Assembly: GCA_910578185.1 (NCBI GenBank)
Contig: CAJTPN010000015.1
Span: 1 to 64,000, forward strand
Direction of reading: 5' to 3'
From: an uncultured Acetatifactor sp.
Lineage (GTDB): Bacteria; Bacillota; Clostridia; Lachnospirales; Lachnospiraceae
DNA: 64,000 bases
Positions within the stretch are counted from its first letter, which is position 1. Every line of letters begins with the position of its first letter. The notes under the pieces are model-generated. The model worked only from the letters and a program-made list of their open reading frames with translations, did not search any database and was not told where the DNA came from. Of this stretch, positions 42,165 to 51,200 are shown piece by piece. The position numbers were made by a program, and so were the translations under genes.

Positions 42165-42247
42165 ATGTGACGCCATGATGGATTGTAATAGTTTCAAAAG
42201 GTATATACTACTGTCCAGGGAATAAAGCAGAGAGAGGAGTGAAAGGA

Positions 42248-42649
42248 GTGGATGAGGTTCTCAAAAAGAAATATATTCCCATGACGGAGACTACATATTA
42301 TACGCTTTTATCTGTTATGACGCCTAGACATGGTTATGCCATAATGCAGTATGTCAGCGAGTTGACGAAAGGCAGGATCCTGTTGGGAACCGGTACTTTG
42401 TATACCATGGTGGGCAGGTTGGTAGCAGATGGGATGATTATGATTGTTCCGGGAAGCGAGAAGAAATCTTATCAAATCACTTCCGTTGGGATGGAATTGC
42501 TGAAGGAAGAAACAGGTCGATTGGGCAAGCAGCTCTCGGACGGGGAACATGTCCTGCAGGAGGCAAAAAAGAACGTGGGGGCTGAAGCAGTGGATTTTTC
42601 AGATGGGGGGGGCATTTTCCACAGCCAGGAGGCAGAACAAAATGGATAA
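42248..42649 (+). CDS. PadR-family transcriptional regulator
   Basis: 133 residues. The winged helix shows TTYYTLLSVMTPRHGYAIMQ and the wing GTLYTMVGRLVADGMI, with a C-terminal dimerisation helix. The start is the GTG at 42248, eight bases after AGGAG; an earlier GTG at 42239 is too close to the site. The 3' end overlaps the DUF2812 gene by 8 bases, so the pair is translated in series. PadR-DUF2812 pairs are common in Firmicutes and often sit next to ABC exporters. Confidence 0.88.
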   Translation: MDEVLKKKYIPMTETTYYTLLSVMTPRHGYAIMQYVSELTKGRILLGTGTLYTMVGRLVADGMIMIVPGSEKKSYQITSVGMELLKEETGRLGKQLSDGEHVLQEAKKNVGAEAVDFSDGGGIFHSQEAEQNG

Positions 42650-43721
42650 AGCGAAAAAGATTATTAAGATTTATTTCAGCTATCAGAAGGAACTTAAATG
42701 GCTGGAGGAGATGGCTGAGAACGGATGGTATCTGGATAATATTTCCATGGGAATGCTTTACAGATTTGTGCGCAAGGAGCCGAGGCGGACAGTATATGAT
42801 ATCGACCGGTTTCATCTGTCCAAGAAGCCCTCCCTGGAGGAAATACGCCGGAAAGAAATGTTTATGGAAATGGCTTGTGAAATGGGATGGAAGGAAGTGA
42901 CTCATGACGCAAGTATGGTATATTATTTTTCCAAAGAATATGAGGAAAACGGTGTAAACTGTCTGCATAATGACGAAGAATCCCGTATTTACAGGGCGGA
43001 AAAGTTCAGGGAGTACTTGGTACAAGAGGCAAGAAAACTGATCTTCTGTGCAATGGTGACATCCTGTATGTGTTTTTTGCTTATAATGTTGGGAAGTCAA
43101 GTGGAATGGTTTTACTGGTTCGCAATGGTATATATGACCTTATGTAATATACAGGCACTTGTATATTGGCGGTTTGGCGTAAACAGTAGAAAGGAGCTGG
43201 CGCTTACCAGGGAGGAGTGGGAGAGAAGCAAGGATCCGTCCCTCCACAAAACCGTACATAGACTGTTGCTGACCAATCGTGGACTGAATCGTTTTTTAAG
43301 CAAGCAATCCACTTTGGGCTGGACATTGACCGGGGTGACGCCCACAAGATATTATTTTGAAAGGTGTAAGGGCACCGAACAGGTGTATACGATGGACAGC
43401 AAATGGTTGGTGAACAGACGCAGGCGGGCTCATGGAGAGAAGAAGATTGAAGATGCCAAGGACTTTAGCGGTCTTAATAATGACTGGGAGATTCAGAGTC
43501 TCCATGATGCGGAAGAGAGGGGATGGAGTTTTGTGTGTGCACTGGAAAACAGAAGCATTATATACAAAGGAGAAGCGGGCATGGTTACACCTCTGAACGA
43601 TGCCAAATATGACAACAGTCTGCGGTGGATTTCATTGATCGGCCAGTATGGTTTTATCCTGCTGCTGTGTGGAATGTTGGGAGCCGTGATCGGATTTATC
43701 TCTGAGCTTCTGGGTTTTTGA
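42642..43721 (+). CDS. DUF2812 membrane protein
   Basis: 359 residues. The N-terminal ~120 residues carry the DUF2812 signature (KWLEEMAENGWYLDNISMGM and the Tyr-rich YDIDRFHLSKKP), two hydrophobic helices follow near residues 137-155 and 160-180, then a repeat of the soluble domain (NRFLSKQSTLGWTLTGVTPT), and one or two helices near the end. The ATG at 42642 follows AGGAGGCAGAACAAA. It is probably controlled by the overlapping PadR gene and may act as a membrane sensor or modulator; the family's function is unknown. Confidence 0.8.
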   Translation: MDKAKKIIKIYFSYQKELKWLEEMAENGWYLDNISMGMLYRFVRKEPRRTVYDIDRFHLSKKPSLEEIRRKEMFMEMACEMGWKEVTHDASMVYYFSKEYEENGVNCLHNDEESRIYRAEKFREYLVQEARKLIFCAMVTSCMCFLLIMLGSQVEWFYWFAMVYMTLCNIQALVYWRFGVNSRKELALTREEWERSKDPSLHKTVHRLLLTNRGLNRFLSKQSTLGWTLTGVTPTRYYFERCKGTEQVYTMDSKWLVNRRRRAHGEKKIEDAKDFSGLNNDWEIQSLHDAEERGWSFVCALENRSIIYKGEAGMVTPLNDAKYDNSLRWISLIGQYGFILLLCGMLGAVIGFISELLGF

Positions 43722-43754
43722 GCAGTTAAAAACTCCGCAAAATTATAGGCTTGC

Positions 43755-43763
43755 TGTGGATAA
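43755..43763. promoter_or_regulatory. single DnaA-box match
   Basis: One exact TGTGGATAA occurs in the 144-base gap between the DUF2812 and ABC transporter genes. Alone it may be coincidental. Confidence 0.25.
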
Positions 43764-43865
43764 AGCGAAGGCATCTGGTAAATTCCATAGGGCGAATGCC
43801 ATGCATGGTTGGCAGGGCCAAACCGTTATGGATTTTCATAGAAAGACAGAAAGGTATGGTAGGAA

Positions 43866-44777
43866 ATGAGGTTAGAAGTCAAGGACATTCACAAAAAATT
43901 TGGAGAAAAGGAAGTGCTCCACGGAATCAGCTTTCAGGTGGAGAGCGGGAAAGCTCTGGGACTGCTGGGCAGAAACGGTGCCGGTAAGACCACCACAATC
44001 CGCATTTTGATGGATGTATTTCATGCAAACAGCGGTGAGATTTTGCTGGACGGTAAAAAGTTTGTTCCGGCAAAGCACAGGATCGGTTATCTTCCCGAAG
44101 AGCGCGGACTGTATCCCAAGAGAAAAGTGGTGGATCAAATGGTCTACCTGGCTGTTCTTCGTGGAATGAAGAAGGGGGAAGCGAAGGAGAGTGCAAAAAA
44201 GTGGCTGGCCAGGCTGGAGGTGGAACAGTATCGTGACAGTAAGCTGGAAACACTGTCCAAGGGCAATCAGCAGAAGGTCCAGCTGGCATCCACACTGGTT
44301 CATAATCCGGAGATCGTGATTTTGGATGAACCTTTCAGTGGCCTGGATCCGGTGAATTCGCAGATTTTAAAGGATGTGGTAAACGAATTGATAGCGGAGG
44401 GCAGGCTGGTGATCTTTTCCAGTCACCAGATGAGTTATGTGGAGGAATTCTGTGACAATATTGCCATTATCAACCAGGGTGAGGTGGTATTGGCAGGTGA
44501 ACTCAAGGAAATTAAAAAAGAATATGGCAGAGATCGCCTGATGCTATCGGCGGAGAAGCTTTCGGTGGAGGAGTTGGCACAAAAGGTGGAGAGGGATTGG
44601 CAGGAGCTGGTGACGGTACAGGAAAGGAAGAAGGACTTTTTGGTGCTGGCTTTAAGAGATGGCGCAGACAGGCGAATGTGTCTGGAGAAGCTGGCCAAGT
44701 CTGACTTAGTGGTGGAAAGGTTTGGTATCTTTGAGCCTTCTCTGAACGATATTTTTGTGAGTAAGGTAGGCGAATAA
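43866..44777 (+). CDS. ABC exporter ATP-binding protein (NatA/YhaQ-type)
   Basis: 303 residues. Walker A GRNGAGKT, a variant signature LSKGNQQKVQ, Walker B VILDEPFSGLDP and the switch His region FSSHQMSYVEEF are all there; a C-terminal regulatory domain of about 80 residues follows. It pairs with the permease 79 bases downstream. Exporters of this type move Na+, peptides or antibiotics; the substrate here is unknown. The ATG at 43866 follows AAAGGTATGGTAGGAA. Confidence 0.92.
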   Translation: MRLEVKDIHKKFGEKEVLHGISFQVESGKALGLLGRNGAGKTTTIRILMDVFHANSGEILLDGKKFVPAKHRIGYLPEERGLYPKRKVVDQMVYLAVLRGMKKGEAKESAKKWLARLEVEQYRDSKLETLSKGNQQKVQLASTLVHNPEIVILDEPFSGLDPVNSQILKDVVNELIAEGRLVIFSSHQMSYVEEFCDNIAIINQGEVVLAGELKEIKKEYGRDRLMLSAEKLSVEELAQKVERDWQELVTVQERKKDFLVLALRDGADRRMCLEKLAKSDLVVERFGIFEPSLNDIFVSKVGE

Positions 44778-44856
44778 GGCATGAAACAGTCACGAAACGG
44801 AAACGCATAGTGAGTGCAATTTCAGTGAACACTTTTTCGAAAAGGGAGTATTTTAA

Positions 44857-46104
44857 ATGAGAAAATTTTGGATTGTATTGTCGTATGAGTTAAAGGAATA
44901 TTTCAGCAACAAGGCATTTATGGGGCTGACGGTCTTTTTGGCAGTGCTTGGGGTGATTGCGTTGTTTTTTCCCAGGTTCGTGGATCTGTCGAATTTTACC
45001 GGCGTGAAAATCGTTGGGGGTCAGGAGGAAAACAAGCCTTCTAACGAAGAAAAGGATGTATACCTGTACCTGGATCAGGCGGGAGTGGTGCGGGAAGAAG
45101 TGCTTAAAGAGATGTTTCCGGGCGTTTTCTGGCAGAAGGCTTCTGACGAAGCTGCTCTTTTGGCGGCGGTGGAAGCGCAGGAGGCGGAAGCAGGTTTTGT
45201 AGTCACAGGAACCACCACATACAGATATTATGTCTTTAACAGATCCATGACGGACAGCAATACCGCAATGTTTGACCAGGCCATGCAGGTGTTTTACAGA
45301 ATGGATTATTGTATGACCGCAGGCTTGGACTATGGGCAGATTACGGAGATGTATCATGTTCCCGTTACGGCGGATGTTCAGATATTGAATAAGGATTCGG
45401 GACGCAATTTCTGGTATTGTTATGTCCTGGTGATCATTGTGTTCATGCTGATCGTATATTACGGGCAGATGATCGCGGTTTCCGTTACCGTTGAGAAAAG
45501 TAACCGTGCCATTGAAGTATTGGTCACAAGCACCTCTTCCAACAGTCTGCTCTTTGGCAAGGTAATTGCAGGCGCTATCGGCGGTGTGTTTCAGATGGGT
45601 GTATTGCTGGGAGCTATTTTGATGGCATATCAGGTGAACAGGGAACAATGGGGAGGAATGCTGGATATGTTCCTGTATATACCTGTAGAGGTTATTCTTG
45701 CCTTTGCCTTTTTCGGGCTGGGAGGATATCTGTTCTATGCTTTCCTGTATGGCGCCATGGGAGCGCTGGTGAGCAAGACCGAAGATGTGAGCAAGAGTTC
45801 GTCCGGTCTGATGGTAGTGATTATGGTGGTTTACTTCTTTTCGCTGGTACAGCTTTCTAATATAGACGGTACCGTGATCAAAGTATTGTCCTTTCTGCCC
45901 ATCAGTTCTTACAGTACAATGTTTGCAAGAATTGCCATGGGAACGGTGGCGCCGTGGGAGATTATACTGTCATTTGTGATTCTGGTGGCATCCAATCTGG
46001 GAGCGGGTGTCCTGGGAGCAAGGCTTTACCGCATGGGAACTTTGCGGTACGGCAATCCCATTAAGCTTGGGACGGCGCTGAAGGATCTGAAGAAAAGCGA
46101 ATAA
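44857..46104 (+). CDS. ABC exporter permease (NatB/YhaP-type)
   Basis: 415 residues. One N-terminal helix, a large outer domain (residues 40-175) and a cluster of five or six helices with the motif FLPISSYSTMFARI, typical of ABC-2 permeases such as NatB. The segment VTVEKSNRAIEVLVTSTSS is the characteristic cytoplasmic coupling loop. The ATG at 44857 follows AAAAGGGAGTATTTTAA. It forms an exporter with the upstream ATPase. Confidence 0.9.
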   Translation: MRKFWIVLSYELKEYFSNKAFMGLTVFLAVLGVIALFFPRFVDLSNFTGVKIVGGQEENKPSNEEKDVYLYLDQAGVVREEVLKEMFPGVFWQKASDEAALLAAVEAQEAEAGFVVTGTTTYRYYVFNRSMTDSNTAMFDQAMQVFYRMDYCMTAGLDYGQITEMYHVPVTADVQILNKDSGRNFWYCYVLVIIVFMLIVYYGQMIAVSVTVEKSNRAIEVLVTSTSSNSLLFGKVIAGAIGGVFQMGVLLGAILMAYQVNREQWGGMLDMFLYIPVEVILAFAFFGLGGYLFYAFLYGAMGALVSKTEDVSKSSSGLMVVIMVVYFFSLVQLSNIDGTVIKVLSFLPISSYSTMFARIAMGTVAPWEIILSFVILVASNLGAGVLGARLYRMGTLRYGNPIKLGTALKDLKKSE

Positions 46105-46112
46105 GTGAGACG

Positions 46113-46145
46113 AAAAAACAGGGCTGCCCGTTATGGGTGGCCCTG
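46113..46145. terminator. bidirectional terminator
   Basis: CAGGGCTGCCC (46119-46129) and GGGTGGCCCTG (46135-46145) form an 11-bp stem with two G-T pairs, preceded by AAAAAA. Read on the minus strand it is followed by six T residues, so it mainly ends the PocR-GGDEF gene, and secondarily the exporter. Confidence 0.65.
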
Positions 46146-46160
46146 TCAGGTTTTCGGCTC

Positions 46161-47768
46161 TCAATATTCGTTTTGTTCATCAATAAATTTCAGAAATTTT
46201 GCGACAAAGTCAGGATCATACATAATACCGCTGAAACGGACCAGCTTTTGCTTTGCGCCTTCTTTGTCCAGATTAGTTCCGGATGGGGTGGGAAGGGTCC
46301 AATAGGCATAATTATTGGTGATGCGCAGGATTCGGGCTTCCAATGGAATCTGGTATCCCTTCAGGCGCTTGGGGTAGCTGTTGCCGTCCCAGTTCTCATG
46401 GGAACAGAGGATAATATCCGCAAGCTTGTAAAGCTCTTCAAACTGTCGCACCAACTGGTGCCCGTAGATGGCGTGGGCCTGAATCTGTTTCTTTTCTTCG
46501 GCGGAACGGTTTTGACCTTTGACGATAAAATATTCCGGAAGCTTTGCCATGCCGATATCCTGATAATGGGACGCCAGACGGATATCCTCCGCGTGTTCCT
46601 TGGTGAATCCCAGATAAATGGCAAAGTCATAGGAAACACGATCCGCCAGTTCAACCATATCACGATTTAACAGTTGTCTGCTGTACAATCGCTCCATAAT
46701 CAGGTCGGGTATATGCAGCGTCTGTTTGATGATCGCTTTATTCTTGTACATTTCACTGTCTGCCCGGGCGAAACAATCCTGAAGCGTTTCAGCTTCGCTG
46801 TCCCATTCGGCTGCACCCATGGCAAGGGACAGAGGGAAGGCCAGGCTCCTGTCTTCTCCGCAGTAACGTGCCACATGCTTACAGTAATCCTGGGCGGTTG
46901 CCAGTTCGGTGTCCGGCAGAATAATGCGGAATTCGTCACCGCCGCACCGGGCCACCAGCCAGTCTTTTTTTGCCAGGTTGTACAAAATTTTGGACATGTT
47001 TTTCAACATCAAATCACCGGCGTCATGGCCGAATACATCGTTCATCAATTTCAGAAAATTGGCATCTGCCGAAACCATGCAGATCCGGCGTTCCTGCATG
47101 GTGGAATATTTAGAAAAGATTTCTTCAAATTTTCTATGGTTATAGAGTCCTGTCATGGAATCGGTTTCCGCAAGCTTTTCCAGAAGCTCCTTTTCCTTCT
47201 GGTGAACCATTTCCTGATTTTCCAGGGAATTAATTATGGATTTTAGGTAGAGGTTTTTCTGGCCAAGGGTGGAAATTTGTTCCGCCATCAGAGACAGCAT
47301 GTTTAAGATGGATTCAAATTGTTCCCGGGTCTTTACCGGAATCTGATCCAGGTATCGCAGGTATTCTTCTTCGTCTATCTGAAGGGAACGGGCGATTTTT
47401 CGATATTCTTCTTCGCTCAAGGTATCCTCTTCCAGACGGATTTGTCCTACCAGAACGCTTGCCACATGCATTTCTCCGATCATAATGTTGATCCGCGCAT
47501 CGGTCAATCCGGCGGACTGGCAATGACAGATATAGGGAGATTGTTCCTGGTGGGTGCATAGAGCAAGATCGGATTCCTCACATCGTGCTTTCCCCACAGG
47601 GGAATTTTTTATGTATTGGCATAATCTGCAATAGTCATTGTCCTTGGAATAGCGCTCTCCTTGGGCGCCCCGGATGCTGATGCCTACCTGCAGAGTGGTG
47701 GACAGGGTCTCTATCAGCTTCTCTATGGCCTCAATGTCAAATATATCCTGAAATGTGTATGCGTCCAT
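46161..47768 (-). CDS. PocR-GGDEF protein with degenerate HD-GYP-like domain
   Basis: 535 residues. Residues 5-165 match the PocR sensory domain, with a cysteine cluster (CRLCQYIKNSP, RCEESDLALCTHQ, YICHCQSAGL) that may hold a metal or redox centre. A coiled linker leads to a GGDEF domain with intact GGDEF at 276-280; the RxxD inhibitory site is missing. The C-terminal domain has the HD-GYP fold but altered motifs: HYQDIGM at 401-407 instead of LHDIGK, and HENWDGNSYP instead of HHE..DGxGYP. So it probably makes cyclic-di-GMP and may not degrade it. The ATG at 47768 follows AAAGAGGTGAACTTTT. Confidence 0.85.
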   Translation of the reverse strand: MDAYTFQDIFDIEAIEKLIETLSTTLQVGISIRGAQGERYSKDNDYCRLCQYIKNSPVGKARCEESDLALCTHQEQSPYICHCQSAGLTDARINIMIGEMHVASVLVGQIRLEEDTLSEEEYRKIARSLQIDEEEYLRYLDQIPVKTREQFESILNMLSLMAEQISTLGQKNLYLKSIINSLENQEMVHQKEKELLEKLAETDSMTGLYNHRKFEEIFSKYSTMQERRICMVSADANFLKLMNDVFGHDAGDLMLKNMSKILYNLAKKDWLVARCGGDEFRIILPDTELATAQDYCKHVARYCGEDRSLAFPLSLAMGAAEWDSEAETLQDCFARADSEMYKNKAIIKQTLHIPDLIMERLYSRQLLNRDMVELADRVSYDFAIYLGFTKEHAEDIRLASHYQDIGMAKLPEYFIVKGQNRSAEEKKQIQAHAIYGHQLVRQFEELYKLADIILCSHENWDGNSYPKRLKGYQIPLEARILRITNNYAYWTLPTPSGTNLDKEGAKQKLVRFSGIMYDPDFVAKFLKFIDEQNEY

Positions 47769-48224
47769 AAAAGTTCACCTCTTTCCATATCTAATTTAAC
47801 ACAACTGTGATGTATTTGTCTATTGTAGTTATGGTATTTTTTGTTTTTTTGTATGATTTTACCAAAGAAATACAGTGGTGATCAGATACCTTTACGATCT
47901 GGCCAGATATCATATGGTGCGATGTGATTTTTGCGGCATGGTTCAGTTGTATATGGTCTGCGTTCACTAGGGAAGCAGCTTTGACATTAAAATGTAAAAA
48001 CCCAAACAGGCAGTATTGACATAAAAAGAAAATAAAATTATAATATAAAAATGGCAAATGTTTGGTAAAAATTAATATTGAAAAGGGGGAATTTGGAAGA
48101 ATGTATCGCAAAGTGCCATATATTTGCCTGTATTTTGTATTAATTATGTACAACATTGTTTTGCTTTCTTGGAAAATAATGTTGGCGGAGGAAAAAATAA
48201 AAGGAGGAAATCGTAAAAAGAGGT
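47769..48224. other. divergent region upstream of the giant enzyme gene
   Basis: 456 bases with no gene I can support. It contains a perfect 12-bp palindrome ATCTGGCCAGAT (47897-47908) and a consensus promoter (48016-48044). The leader of about 175 bases has pairable arms (GGCAAAT/ATTTGCC at 48053/48122 and CAACATT/AATGTTG at 48151/48178). A weak minus-strand promoter for the GGDEF gene (TAGACA, 17 bases, TTAAAT) lies near 47795-47825. Confidence 0.5.
48016..48044 (+). promoter_or_regulatory. consensus sigma-A promoter of the giant gene
   Basis: TTGACA (48016-48021) and TATAAT (48039-48044) with exactly 17 bases between: a perfect consensus, unusual for a degradative enzyme gene and suggesting high expression held back by a repressor. 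Confidence 0.75.
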
Positions 48225-51200
48225 ATGAAGAAGAAGTTCAGAGTTCTAAGAAGAAGTGTTTTGTCCCTGGCTCTGTGCTTGAGTCTTGTGATATCGCCTA
48301 TGGCGGGCACAGGAATCGAGGCTTTTGCAGAAATGGGGGGAGTGGTTAACCTACAATCAGAAGAAGCGGGGGAATCGTCAAATTCTGACGGAGCCGATGT
48401 TTCAACGGAAGGCGACGGGACAGGCGGTGATCTTGCGGATGTGCCTGTGGATGAAGATGCGCTGATAAATGAAGATGCGCCATCAGATGATGCAGCGCCT
48501 TCAGATGAAACGGCGCCATCAGATGATGCAGCGCCATCAGATGATGCAGTACCTTCAGATGAAACGGCGCCATCAGGTGATGCAGTACCTTCAGATGAAA
48601 CGGCGTCATCAGGTGATGCAGCGCCTTCAGGTGAGTCTGCGTCTGACGCAGATGCGGCCGCGGACGGAGCGGCGCCCATGGAGAATGAGGAAGGGGTTCC
48701 GGCGGCGCAGGCAGATGAAAACGGCGTAACGGTGTATATTAATGAAACCTTTGATGGTGATGCCTACAATGTAGATGAGACAATTATCCAATCTGGTGCC
48801 ATGACTGAAACAAAGCCAACACCGGTATTAAAAGGGTTGATTAAGTATCATGCGGGCTATGCTGGAAATAGAGCCCCTCAAGGTTTCTTTAAACTGAAAG
48901 CAGATGGAAGTAACAAATATCTGGAAGTTCAGAATGGGGATATGGTATCTGTTGGCAGGGGAGTGTATTTTACTTTTGAATATGCAGAAAATATGACTCC
49001 GGAGCTTTCTGCTTTGAAGACAACAGGGGAGCTTCTGGAGCTGAACATGAAGTTTACTTCCGGCGCAGGTTATGCAGGATTTGTAGTTGCCAGTGAGTTA
49101 GATCCTGAGAAACAAACGGATGCTAAGGAACTGGTAACGGTTCCGTCAACGGAAGGGCAGGAGCAAGTTGTCAGGATAATAATAGATGCGGCAAACGGCA
49201 AGAAATATATGGTGATTACGGAGAACGGCAGTCTGGTTTCCTCTTCTTGGGCAGAATGTGATCTGGTATCAGGAAAAGGGATAGCAGGGGCAACATTTTT
49301 TTTAAATAATAAGCCTGTACAGTATTTGAAAATAGATGATATAAACGTGGTTTCCAAGCCTGCGGATGTAGGTTTGTTCACGGTCAACGTATCGGATGGT
49401 GCAAATGCGCTGGAAGGTGCCAAGGTTGTGATTGACGCACTTGAGCAAACCACCGATGCCAGCGGTAATGCTGTTTTTGCACTGCCTTATGGTGATTATA
49501 CCGTTAAGATATCCAAAGAGGGTTATCAGACATCGGACGGTCAGACGGAAGCATCTGAAAGTGTTACGTTCAATGCGTCTTCTTCGTCAAAGAGTGTGTC
49601 TTTAAGAGTGGCGTCTTATACGGCGCAGCCAAAGGAAGTGACAATAGAGGGCGGACAGAGCTTTATCGCGGCATCCAAGGAGGATACGCCTGCGCAGTCA
49701 ACGGCATTTACCGTCTCTGTTAAGGATCAGATGGGTTTGACAATGGCAGGCGGGGATTACCAGCTCACATGGAATGTTCTGCCGCAGGGAAAGACCGAGG
49801 CAGATCCGAATGTCACAATCGATGGCAACGGCCAGGTTTTTGTGACAAAGGATTTCCATACAAATGATAAAGCGGCTGCATTTGAAGTTACGGCAACTGC
49901 AACTGCCAATGGGGAGAGTGCGGTCGGAAAAGCGACTATTGTAGTTGCGAACGGCAATGTAATCTATTACAAGTCTTTAGATGTCGTTATGGCAGGAGCA
50001 GACAGAGGAGCTGCAATAGCATTAGACAACGGTATTTCTCTTCCGGATATGGCCAATATTGTATTGGATGTGGAATATAAAGTAGCGCCTAAGACGCAGC
50101 TTACAGTGGCGCTTTTGACTGACGGCGGAAGATTGACAGGCGTTCAATATCAGACGGCGTCAAAGACTGTGAAAGCATGGACAGGATGGACAGGCAATAC
50201 GGCATTAAATCAGTGGAACGATGTGGATTTGTTTAGTAATGGAGAAATAATTGCCGAGAATGTTGATAATTCATCCTTGAAAGTTAACTTTACCATTGAT
50301 AAAGCGGCACACACGATTACAGTTGCCAGTGGCGAAAAGACGGTTTCTCTGCCGTATGCTGATACGTTTAAGGTTAATAAGCTGAACAGTATACAGTGGG
50401 GTAAGCATGAAAGAGATGGTGAGTCTGTTATTCACAGCATTCTGATTGAAGAAGTCCTTCCGGCTCCGGAGATCACGGGTGCGGCTGCCATTACCAAGAA
50501 ATCCGGTCAGACGGTGGAGGAAACTTACACCGTGACAGGAGCGGAAGGTGAAGCCTTCACATGGGCGGTAAAGGCAAAGGCGGATGGCGGAAGCATTTCC
50601 GGCATCACCATAGACAACGGTAAGCTTTTCGTGGCGGACAGCGCGGCGGCGGGCGAATATATTATCACAGCCACCAGCAGCACCGATTCCACAAGGATTG
50701 CTCAATTTACGGTGGAAGTTATCGGCGCAACTTCTGTCGATGCCAAGAGTTACCTCGTTTTGGAAGCTACAGGGAATACCACAGAAATTGATCCCAATGC
50801 AATTATCTCCAAAGCGACGAGTTCATTTATCACAGGCTATCAGATTACCCTTGCCGATGCAGACGGAAAGCTGGTAAGCCAGGAAATCGTGAGTTCTCTG
50901 CCCACAAGTGTGAATACAACGGGCGCGTCTAAGGTGGAGATTGCTCCGGTATATGTTACAAATATAGCGAATGTGGCACATGATTTGCTGCACTTGGGAG
51001 GAAACGGAAACGAAAGCTGTAATATCCAGCTTCCTGAGGCGGGAACCTATGACTTTAAGGTGACCAGCAATACCACGATTCGCACGGATGTATATGTAAA
51101 TGGTCAGATGCTGGTAAACAACCTTTTGCAGGAAGGTTCCTGGCTGAATTATATGGCAGTGAAGGACATTGTACTGACAGATAAGGTGGCACAGATCAGA

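Noticed and set aside
48062..48349. 95-codon frame upstream of and overlapping the giant gene
   Set aside because: No suitable ribosome binding site, and it continues out of frame through the giant's signal peptide region.
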